Shown one piece after another: positions 7,668-16,036 of a stretch of 25,426 bases of DNA. Position 1 is the first letter of the stretch. Each line of letters opens with the position of its first letter. A program made the position numbers and the translations under genes. A model generated the notes under the pieces. The model saw only the letters and a program-made list of their open reading frames with translations. It made no database searches and was not told where the DNA came from. The stretch comes from Cudoniella acicularis (Eukaryota; Ascomycota; Leotiomycetes; Helotiales; Helotiaceae): contig JAAMPI010000803.1 in NCBI GenBank assembly GCA_013054445.1, forward strand, positions 1 through 25,426, written 5' to 3'.

Positions 7668-8240
7668 ATGTCGAAAGTACGAGAATTCGCTCGGTCAATG
7701 GCTACCCCAAATATCCAATATTACGCCGCCTTGAAACTTCTTTCAACTCCTGGCATAACGGCCTTTCAAACAAAGGCCTCGAATCTGCACTGCTATTCTC
7801 TCACGAGCGGCCGATTCGGCACTGAACCCCTCTCTTTACAGCAGGAATGGTCAGAAAGGAGATGGAAAAGTAGAGAAGAGCCGCTCTGGTGGAGTTGCAT
7901 AGTCAGAAGGGAAATGGGATCAATGAAAAGGACAGTGAGAAGCTGGATGGCTCGGCGGTTAAGGGATGCCATGGTGGAGGCACTGAAAAAGAATGGATTT
8001 GCTTCGGATGGGACGAGGCTAGAGAAAGCGGCTGGGGACGATTTGTTTGGCACGGTGCAACTTACTGCAGAACCACCAATTGCCAAAACATCTTTTGAGG
8101 AGCTTGTAAAGCAAATGGATATTGTTGTCTCGAAACTGGCTTCCCGGCGAGGAAAGAAGGAGCTTTTTACAAGAAGACCTTTTCAGAGCTACAGAGGTTT
8201 AAATACGTCTAGATCCCCAACGCATCGGATAAATGAATGA
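7668..8240 (+). CDS. Hypothetical protein, 190 aa
   Basis: I do not recognise this family. Seen: a single-exon frame from ATG 7668 (MSKVREFARSMATPNIQYYA) to TGA at 8238-8240. The first half is mixed, and the second half is highly charged and helix-prone (RRLRDAMVEALKKNGFASDG, then SFEELVKQMDIVVSKLASRR). No obvious membrane segment, and only a weak case for a basic mitochondrial presequence. It stands between two conserved genes and is transcribed away from eIF1A. The long frame, natural amino-acid mix and position support a real gene, but small introns inside the central Trp/Arg-rich part (about residues 60-85) cannot be excluded. An antisense frame at 7793-8086 looks like its shadow. Confidence 0.5.
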   Translation: MSKVREFARSMATPNIQYYAALKLLSTPGITAFQTKASNLHCYSLTSGRFGTEPLSLQQEWSERRWKSREEPLWWSCIVRREMGSMKRTVRSWMARRLRDAMVEALKKNGFASDGTRLEKAAGDDLFGTVQLTAEPPIAKTSFEELVKQMDIVVSKLASRRGKKELFTRRPFQSYRGLNTSRSPTHRINE

Positions 8241-8725
8241 ATCAAGACTCCCGCGGGAGGAACTTATACCTACCTACTTTGTTGGCAGGGAGGAATCCAA
8301 AGGATTAAAACCTCGAATGGTTCACAAATACTCACAGTAGAATAATAACTCACACGAGTTGTAATAAATAGCCTTCTTGACTTCAATAACTTAAACGTAC
8401 TTTCTGCTCAAAAAGCTGGGGTTGGTTTTGGTACTGTGGAGTATTATTAACAATAGGGGCCCGGCACTCAGGAAATACCCCATAGAGTAGGTACATTGTT
8501 CTGTTAGACACCTTGCAACGATGACACCGCGTGAGGAAATGTACTATATTGCCACGTTTTCGCGCTCCTTTCCATTGCCTGTGAGACTTTTGGGATAGCC
8601 AGCCTTGTTGCTTCCTCCAATCAAACGCCGGGCCCAAGCGTTTCTTCGAGGCCCATTCGCAAGCTTTGACTTGTCGCGACGTATCTCTGTCAAGACCACG
8701 AAATTTCACAACCACGAAATTCACG
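8241..8725. other. Spacer upstream of CHS5
   Basis: These 485 bases should hold the CHS5 promoter and leader. A minus-strand frame of 122 codons (8751-8383) overlaps the CHS5 first exon antisense and has no recognisable domain, so I do not call it a gene. Confidence 0.5.
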
Positions 8726-9951
8726 ATGCTGATCTCCTTGACAGTTGGCAAGGTCGATGCAGGCGTTGCAGTCTTGCTGACTCATGATAAAAGACTTGTA
8801 TGAGCGTCCAAATTTTACAGCCAACCCCTTGGCTTCAAGACAATCAGGAAACTAACAGCTTCTCCCAGATTGAGTTCCCTTCGATCCTTCTTCCACCCAA
8901 CATCTCATCAGGCAGCATAGTCGACATCACTGTCTCTCGAAATTTCAAATCCGAAGCGGCGTCCCAGAACGCTTTCCTTAAGCTTCAAGACTCAATCTTC
9001 TCATCCTTTGGCGAATCCGAGCCCGAGGCACCAGTGCTCCGCTGCAAAAATGCTACGCAGACATCTGTAGTCCTCGAATGGGATCCTATCGAACTCGCGA
9101 CCGCAGACTGCATATCTTTGTCTCTATTCCGCAATGGACAGAAAGCGGGAAATATTCCAAGACCCACGAGCATGCACACGACCAAGATCAGCGGATTAGC
9201 AGTTGATACCGAGTATACGTTTCAGCTTGTGTTGAGGACTAGTGCTGGCACCTTCAGCAGTGAGAAGCTGGTGGTGAAAACACACAAGATGACAGACCTC
9301 AGCGGGATTACTGTTACGCCTGGCATTCTCCCTGCTCAGCTGAAGGATAGCTTGACGAAAGCAATTGAGAGGATTGGAGCAAAGGTGTCAGATACAGTAC
9401 GAATCGACACGACTCATTTTGTAACTACAGAAGGAAGGGGCATTGCTTGGGAAAAGGCAGTGGAGATGAATATCCCTGTTGTTAGGCCAGAATGGGTGGA
9501 GGGTTGCGAAAAGTTTGGCAAGATCGTGGGAGTCAGGCAATATTATCTCGACGCTGATCCCAGACAGCGCCAAATGCCGGAGCCGCAACTCCAGGCCACC
9601 CAACCTGAGCCGCCTAGGGAACCACTAAAGAGTCCTGCGGCTGATGGCGCAACGAATGGTACGAATGGAAGCCATCCTATACCTCCTACTCCACCGGCAA
9701 AGGATGCTTCAAACGAAGATGACGAGGAAAGTAGCGAAGAAGATGAAGATGAAGAAGAGAACAAGTCCACCAGGCAGGAAGAGCAAAAGGTTCGGGTTGA
9801 GGATCGGGATCAACATAAAGTCGCTCTGCGCCCAGCCGAGTCAGTCGACAAAACAGAACAGAAAGAGAAAGAAAGAGACCCTTCTGAAGATGCCCCTGGC
9901 TCCGGAACCGAGACACCTGGACAGGGTAGCTTCCAAGATGTTGCTCTTTAA
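8726..9951 (+). CDS. CHS5: Chs5-like exomer scaffold protein (chitin synthase export)
   Basis: Chs5 is the scaffold of exomer, which carries chitin synthase III (Chs3) and a few other cargoes from trans-Golgi to plasma membrane. Seen: exon 1 8726-8797 reads MLISLTVGKVDAGVAVLLTH; intron 8798-8868 (71 nt, GTATGA, branch ACTAAC, CCCAG); exon 2 8869-9951 continues with IEFPSILLPPNISSGSIVDI. That N-terminus is the Chs5 dimerisation segment. Domains: fibronectin type III about residues 77-165 (APVLRCKNATQTSVVLEW...TEYTFQLVLRT), BRCT about 166-250 (LSGITVTPGIL...VVRPEWVEGCEKFG), then a Pro-rich linker, an acidic EDDEESSEEDEDEEE run and a charged tail; 384 aa. An ATG inside the intron (8800) opens a frame running into exon 2, so a naive start there would lose the conserved first exon. 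Confidence 0.93.
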
Positions 9952-10337
9952 TTCTCTTGCACTTATTACAATATACCAGGATTTTCTGATTGCCTGTGAG
10001 CAAGGAGCAAGGTGTTGGGGAGATTTTCTTGCCTGTAGTTTATTTCTGCCTTCAAAAGCACCGTATACACTAAAATCAAACTCTTGTATCACAAGCCTCT
10101 CTCTAAAGAGGGCATTTGTGAAACTATGTACTAGTGAGAGGGGCCGCACGTGGCAATTTTCAACATGGACCACGTCTCGAAGCGGGAAAGCTTCCATACC
10201 GTCACTAGGGGCTTTGTAGATCTTAACCCCTGTTCATGCCATCATCGAGTCTCAAATCGCATTTTGAACCGCAGACTAAAACACCCTCAACAATTTTTTT
10301 CTTATCTTTCGCACACTCTGAGGTATCCAGTAGGGCG
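9952..10337. other. Spacer between CHS5 and the short-chain dehydrogenase
   Basis: These 386 bases contain the CHS5 3' flank and the dehydrogenase promoter. No gene, RNA or repeat is supported here. Confidence 0.5.
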
Positions 10338-11371
10338 ATGGCTCCTTTCTCATTCGTTAGCCCTGCAAGCCGCGAAATTGGCCTCCAGTTAACAAAACAC
10401 CTCCTCAAAACTACTTCTCTACCCGTTGTCGCAACAGCTAGAAAGGATAACCAAGAATTAAAACAATCAATACTAGAAGATCTGAAAGATGTTGAAGCTT
10501 CAAGACTGACGGTTCTAAGGGTTGACACCACCGGTTTTTCACCCTCGGATCAAATTAAAGTCATGATATTAACATTCTATTAGACGAGAACACAATATCG
10601 CAAGTGGCTCAAGAAACCAAAAAGCTTTTCCCAACTGATAAGCATCATCTCCATTTTGCATCCTGCATCCCTGGGATTCTCTACCCCGAAAAATCGCCCT
10701 CTCAGCTCGAGAATGAGCAGCTGACGCACGCATTTGCTGTCAATGCTATTGGTCCTTTGCTCATTGCAAAGCACTTCTCGCAATTTATACCCAGGAAGTC
10801 AGCGAGTAAGCCTTTGATCGAAGAAAATGATAGCGATGGGTGGAATATTCCGGAGCAAGCAGTGTGGTTAAATATGTCTGCAAGGGTGGGCTCAACTACT
10901 GATAATAAGTTAAAGGGGTGGTACAGCTATCGCGCAAGTAAAGCTGCAGCGAACAGCTTCACGAAGGGATTGGATATCTGGGCAAAAAATCGGAGTGGTG
11001 ACAATGCCATGGTTATGAGCTATCACCCTAGGACCGTGAAGACTAGATTAAGTAAGGAATTTTGGGGCAAGGTCCAGGAAGAGAAGCTTTTCAGTCTGGA
11101 ATTTGCCGTGGAGAAGATGTGTGAGGTTGTGGGGAGTGTAGGTTTGGAAGGGAGAAGAAGTTTTGCCTTAAGATATATTGCTTTGTATTATACTAAAATT
11201 TTATATATCTCTCCAGGAGGGAAAGCACCAGTTAACAAGAGGTGTTTTCAAATGTTATCCACGATCAATCTTGCTCTGGAATTGCCACTCTCCAGCAAAG
11301 AATTTGGTGCAGAGGGGTGGAGCGGGCCGGTTCGAGCCTCTTGGCTAAGTTTAAATTTTAGAAAAATATGA
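10338..11371 (+). CDS. Short-chain dehydrogenase/reductase (C-factor-like)
   Basis: NAD(P)-dependent oxidoreductase of the SDR superfamily, cytosolic by default; substrate unknown. Seen: exon 1 10338-10533 (MAPFSFVSPASREIGLQLTK) and exon 2 from 10584. The 50-nt intron (donor GTTTTT, branch TTAAC, acceptor TATTAG) joins VDTT to DENTISQVAQETKK in phase. The nucleotide-binding loop is PASREIG, a variant lacking the first Gly of TGxxxGxG. Further motifs are NAIGPLLIAKHF, WLNMSARVGS, and the catalytic Y181RASK185 in YSYRASKAAANSFTKGLD. Up to VGLEGR (about 11155) it matches the C-factor/sniffer-like fungal group. After that about 70 residues look foreign (ALRYIALYYTKILYISPGG), where relatives end soon after a short W-containing tail. 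The stop at 11369-11371 is therefore doubtful; a small frame change or unseen intron near 11150-11220 is possible. Confidence 0.82.
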
Positions 11372-11656
11372 TAGGGGAAATTAAATTGACTCGATGAAAA
11401 TTAATGAAGTCGGAATTTTAACTTGTGTTAGAGGGTAGGTCCAGGAAAGGGGGAGCTGGTTATTACCAACCCCGTGACTCTGTAGTAATGCGGGGACTCC
11501 ACAATTTGGAAGTGCAGGGGTTGGCACGGCTTGCGTCGGCTTCCTGAACGAAAGTCAAGGTCCGCCTGCTTCACCTCCCTCGCACCAATTCGAAAGCATG
11601 ATTGCATTTCAAAGTATCTTTTGTTTGACTGTCCAAATCTCATCAGGTACAGTATC

Positions 11657-13133
11657 ATGAAGACGGCTCTGGCGCCCAGTCGCCGCATATGTGCGATTCT
11701 ACCCAGAACAAGAAACTACAAGCAAACACGAAGATGGAACTCTTCAATCTCCCAGAAGCCTGGAGCTGCCGGGTGAGAATAGAAACTGTCAATCTGCAAG
11801 ATGTTTTACTAATTCACTCCTATGTATAGAGTAAAGTTTCCTGGCGCTGTGAACAGCAAGTTCACCGATACCCTCAAATTCGAACACCCCTCTACCTACC
11901 CCGCCATTCCCACCTACCGCTGTACAACCCCAGACGGCGACATAATTGACTCATCAATCGAACCTCCACCGGACTCCCTGGCCCTGTTGATGTACGAGAA
12001 CATGATTGCGGTCTCGATTATGGATGTGATTATGTTTGAAGCTCAAAGGCAAGGCCGAATAAGCTTCTATATGCCAAGTCAAGGGGAGGAAGGGACATGT
12101 GTTGGCTCAGCAAGTGCTCTAGAGAAGGAAGATGTGATATTCTCGCAGTATAGAGAGGCAGGAGTGTTTATGCAGAGAGGTTTTAAGTTCGAGGATTTTA
12201 TGAGCCAGCTTTTTGCCAATAAGAATGATAATGGCAGAGGAAGGAATATGCCTGTGCATTACGGGAGCAAAGAACTGAATATTGTAAAGTTCCAGAGCCG
12301 TTTCTATTCCCTTTTGCTTCTCCTATTTGAATTGGGCCATGCTAATGAACTCTTTCCTTAAGCATACTATTTCCTCGCCCCTTGCAACTCAAATACCGCA
12401 TGCAGCGGGCGCTGCCTACGCTCTCAAAATGCAACGCCGACAGAACCCATCTCTTCCTCCCAGAGTAGTAGCTTGCTACTTCGGCGAAGGTGCTGCAAGT
12501 GAAGGAGATTTCCACGCAGCCCTCAATATAGCAGCCACACGATCATGTCCCGTGATATTCATATGTCGAAACAACGGTTATGCGATCAGTACACCTACCC
12601 TCGAGCAGTACCGCGGAGACGGAATAGCCAGCCGAGGTGTAGGGTACGGAATTGACACCATTCGAGTAGATGGAAACGACATCTGGGCTGTCCGAGAAGT
12701 GACCAGAAAAGCACGAGAAATAGCATTGAAAGATGGAGGCAAACCAGTGCTGATCGAGGCAATGTCTTACCGTATCTCGCACCACAGCACCAGCGATGAC
12801 TCCTTTGCCTACCGCGCTCGCGTCGAAGTCGAAGACTGGAAACGGAGAGATAACCCCATCACGAGGCTAAGGAAGTATCTAGAAAAGAAAGATTTGTGGA
12901 ATGATGAGAAAGAAGCCGAAGTGAGGAAACGGCTAAAGGCAGAATGCCTAAAGGCTTTTTCGGACGCGGAGAAGGAGAAGAAACCTAGTTTAAGGGCCAT
13001 GTTTGAGGACATTTATGAAGAGATTACTCCGGAAATTCAGGCCCAGATTGGGGAGCTGAGGGAAATGTTGGATAGATACCCGGACGAGTATGATGTTACG
13101 GAATTTGAGGGTGGCAAAGAAACTTTGTCTTGA
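11657..13133 (+). CDS. BCKDHA: 2-oxoisovalerate dehydrogenase E1 subunit alpha (branched-chain keto acid dehydrogenase), mitochondrial
   Basis: E1-alpha of the BCKDH complex uses thiamine diphosphate to decarboxylate keto acids from Leu, Ile and Val in the mitochondrial matrix. Seen: exons 11657-11772, 11830-12283 and 12363-13133, introns 57 nt (GTGAGA, branch ACTAAT, TATAG) and 79 nt (GTAAAG, branch GCTAAT, TTAAG), giving 446 aa. The first 35 residues are Arg-rich without acids, a mitochondrial presequence. Then come GRISFYMPSQGEE, MPVHYGSKELN, ISSPLATQIPHAAGAAYA, and the ThDP motif GEG (231-233) through N260/N261 (CRNNGYAIST). RISHHSTSDDSFAYR (residues 327-341) is the E1-alpha phosphorylation loop with the kinase-target serine context. 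It ends in the expected helical tail. The loop and STSDD separate it from pyruvate dehydrogenase E1-alpha. The partner E1-beta is not in the window. Confidence 0.95.
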
Positions 13134-13546
13134 TAGCATGGACTACAATGAGCATCAGGGTTAAGGTGTTAGATTGGTTTGTGTTGCAAAACAACTTTAG
13201 ATGGGATAGGTGACATAAGATTAACAAAATGCAAAATCTTGCTAGTAGCTTCAAAATTACCTGGCTAGTGCTTCATATTTCATGATACTCATTTCTATTT
13301 CATTTACCCAAGACTTCAGAGTGGATACATGCAACCATCCTCTTCGATGACTTTTATCTATCATTTACAATAGGCCGCTCCTTATTCCGTATAATAGCTG
13401 ACAGGATATTATTTCCAGAACTCCACAAAATGCCAACCAAGTGCGCACCAAAACATACTGCCACCTAGACACCCGACCCAGGATATGAACTCCGAAACCA
13501 TTATTCGTAAACATCCAGATATAAAACCCCAGCAAAACGTATCCAG
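13134..13546. other. Spacer between convergent BCKDHA and Smr genes
   Basis: These 413 bases are the 3' flanks of two convergent genes. AT-rich stretches fit terminator/polyadenylation zones, but no specific signal is claimed. No gene seen. Confidence 0.55.
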
Positions 13547-15244
13547 TTATGACCTCCTCTTGTCACCAGTAACCACGCCTTTCACGATAATAGCGCCGGG
13601 TAGAACCTCAACCTTCCAACCGTCTCTAATCAGCATCTTCCCCACCGCTGGTCCAAGCCTCGACTTCCCGCCCGCACTGTGAGCTCCTTTTCCAGTAACA
13701 ATGCGGTATCCAGCGCCTACACCACCACCGTTGCCAATCCTCGATTCTCCAAGTTCGTGCCACCACCCGGTAACCTGCTCTTTACTGATCCTCAGCGCAT
13801 CCTTCACATTTACGCCATGAAGATCCAGTTCTGTCCTTGAGCTCTGTGCAGCGACGTGAGCATCGGCTGCTGCGCTGGTGGCTCTCTTGGCTAGGACATT
13901 GAAATCCCGTCCTTCTTGGGCGTAATAGGCTGCGGCACCACCCATAAGATGGTTGGATTTGCCTTTTCGGTAGTAAGAGGATGCTTGTGTGAAGGCTGAG
14001 TTCCTAGCTTCAGTGTAGGTCTTCGCTATTGTTGCTGCAGATGCATTTTCTAAACTGTGTAGTAGAGTCTTGTTGGACAACGGAGTTGGCTTATCTAAGA
14101 TAGAAGCCCCTGATAGATTGAGAGGGGTATGGCGGAATTCAGGTTGTATTAGGGTCACTGGCACTTGCGACTGAGCGGTAAGAGCTTTTGCGAGATCGCG
14201 AGCATTGCTTAATGAGGACGGTGCAAGTTGAACAAGGGCTTCAGAATCCGACAGAGATAGTGATGGGAATTCTTCTCGTAGCTCAAAAGCATTGAGCTGT
14301 AGTATAGGATCATCATCGTTCGCCAGCGCCATGGACTTGTGAGCCTGAATAATCGCAGCAATTGCTTTCCTCATAGAACCGCCACTTGCGTGATATATTG
14401 AGCTCACTTGTTGAGCTTGCATTTCGGTTCTGGAGGCGACAAATTCGATGTCTTGCCGACCTTTCTCCCATTTGCTCTCCACGGGTGAAGATTCGTCATT
14501 AGACCCTGTCGTTCCGCCACCGGCAATTTGTTTGCGCTTCTTTTTGCTTTTCCCTTTGCGTGGCCGTGATAGAACATCACCCTCTGTAAAAGCATCAATT
14601 CCTTTGTGCCTGTTGCCGTTCTCTTCTAAAAAAGATTGAGTCATAAGTTCATCAATAGCCAAACTCACTTCACCCTTGTATTTCTTCAGCGCCCATTTGA
14701 TGTCGAATGGTTTGAGTATTGGGAAAATTCCCATAAGGGCACTCTCTTTGCCAACTTCATCCAGAGCGTCAAACTCGGTCGTATATGAGAACCCACTAAT
14801 GTTGTCATTTCTGGCCTCTGCATCGCCCATAAAAGACTCGGTATCTTCGAGGTCTAGTAACGCGATCTCTTGGCTGAGGGATGTGTCATCTGTCTGGCTT
14901 CTCCATGCTGGGTGGCTTTTCCCACTCCCACTCCGACTCTCATTCTCTGGGCTATCCTCTTCAGGCGCGTCAATGGGAGTTCCGGGACCCCCACTTGCAC
15001 CGCTCGGATCGAATCCACTAGCCTCATCGTCTGGGACAGTAGCCCTCAGAATGTCAAGAACTTGTCGTGCTGCGCTTAGTTGTGCCGCATCGCAGATATT
15101 GTAGTCGGAAATAATGGCAAGCAACGTAGAAGTATCAATCGACTTAGAATATTCATCCTGAATTCCATTAGCAGGATGTCGAAGACGCGAAAGGAAGCAT
15201 TTCGCGACCAACCAAGAGTTGCGCTTCGCGATCGCGGGAGTCAT
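13547..15244 (-). CDS. CUE-like / DUF1771 / Smr domain protein, Cue2-like
   Basis: Single exon, 565 aa, start at ATG 15244. Seen: an N-terminal helical segment, a Ser/Pro/Gly acidic linker (about 75-120), a CUE-like ubiquitin-binding fold about 165-203 (ALMGIFPILKPFDIKWALKK then GEVSLAIDELM), two further CUE-like helical repeats (about 270-300 and 315-357), DUF1771 about 409-468 (YTEARNSAFTQASSYYRKGK), and the Smr domain 472-560 with D474-L-H-G and VTGKGAHSAGG. Known: yeast Cue2 has CUE, DUF1771 and Smr parts and is the no-go-decay endonuclease that cuts mRNA at collided ribosomes; the DLHG Asp/His and the TGKG loop are Smr hallmarks. The role in ribosome quality control is inferred from this architecture. 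Confidence 0.87.
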   Translation of the reverse strand: MTPAIAKRNSWLVAKCFLSRLRHPANGIQDEYSKSIDTSTLLAIISDYNICDAAQLSAARQVLDILRATVPDDEASGFDPSGASGGPGTPIDAPEEDSPENESRSGSGKSHPAWRSQTDDTSLSQEIALLDLEDTESFMGDAEARNDNISGFSYTTEFDALDEVGKESALMGIFPILKPFDIKWALKKYKGEVSLAIDELMTQSFLEENGNRHKGIDAFTEGDVLSRPRKGKSKKKRKQIAGGGTTGSNDESSPVESKWEKGRQDIEFVASRTEMQAQQVSSIYHASGGSMRKAIAAIIQAHKSMALANDDDPILQLNAFELREEFPSLSLSDSEALVQLAPSSLSNARDLAKALTAQSQVPVTLIQPEFRHTPLNLSGASILDKPTPLSNKTLLHSLENASAATIAKTYTEARNSAFTQASSYYRKGKSNHLMGGAAAYYAQEGRDFNVLAKRATSAAADAHVAAQSSRTELDLHGVNVKDALRISKEQVTGWWHELGESRIGNGGGVGAGYRIVTGKGAHSAGGKSRLGPAVGKMLIRDGWKVEVLPGAIIVKGVVTGDKRRS

Positions 15245-16036
15245 TCATAGCGCCAAAGTGGTGCTGGTTTTCTCAGTGGTAGGGCGGGTTGCTCTTTTGC
15301 ATAAGTTGCATAATCCCACGTTCTTTGTTTGGACGAGACGATACCATGGTGTTTTGAAAGATTTTTGTGTTTGCTGGTTCATGTGTATCGATTATCAAGA
15401 AGTCACTCTTATCGGTTGGCGCGCTAGCCATTTTTAGCCCCCACAACCTTAGTAAGTCAAGATAGTGTTTCAACATTATTCCAAGTTCGCTTCACTGTCT
15501 AATCTTATCCACCTAAGCAAACGAAGCCTCTCTATATAGCGGGAAGTACCAGTATTCTCCTTATACCACCACCAGAGAGAATCGGGTTGTGGGCTGTTAA
15601 CATAGGAATATAAAATCTGCTTGGAAATCAATACATGATGACTGCCTACTTATGAGTTTATTAGTTAAACCTAGTCTGTACAAGAAGACTTGTCAACCAC
15701 CGTCAAAATGGAATGCGAAGTATGATAAGTGGATTGATTCATTTTGTCCATATTATGGAGGGAATTCAAGTTCATCTATCTAATGAAGTGCACAAAAAGC
15801 TAAACCCATCCAGTTATTTGATCTTCCGCTGTGAGTGCGCCATAACGACCTTCCATGCAATTTGACTCAACCATCCAGCCCAAATTTGGGGGGAAAGAAA
15901 CATGGTTCAGAGAAGCTCGTGAATACATAATATGATGAGGAAGCAATTGGTCATCTTTCGTAAAATCAATGCCTGGGATTGAGACCAGTCTCCAACTCAT
16001 GCGTGCCAAGCTCATCAACCCACAATATGAACATGC
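15245..16036. other. Spacer between UFD4-like and Smr genes
   Basis: These 792 bases contain the 3' flank of the UFD4-like gene and the promoter of the Smr gene, both on the minus strand. Short frames (15219-15437 plus, 16018-15800 minus) have no recognisable domain. I see no RNA gene or mobile element. Confidence 0.5.

Noticed and set aside
8383..8751. Minus-strand frame of 122 codons upstream of CHS5.
   Set aside because: It overlaps the true first exon of CHS5 antisense, has no recognisable domain and looks like a chance frame.
9543..9770. Minus-strand Ser-rich frame within CHS5.
   Set aside because: It is the antisense shadow of the acidic Glu/Asp run of Chs5.
10560..10583. A 24-nt GTCATG...TTAG intron in the short-chain dehydrogenase.
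   Set aside because: It is too short and gives the wrong phase; the 50-nt intron 10534-10583 gives an in-phase, natural protein.
11325..11340. ggttcgagcct resembles a tRNA T-loop/B box.
   Set aside because: No matching A box, acceptor stem or anticodon arm could be found at the right distance on either strand.
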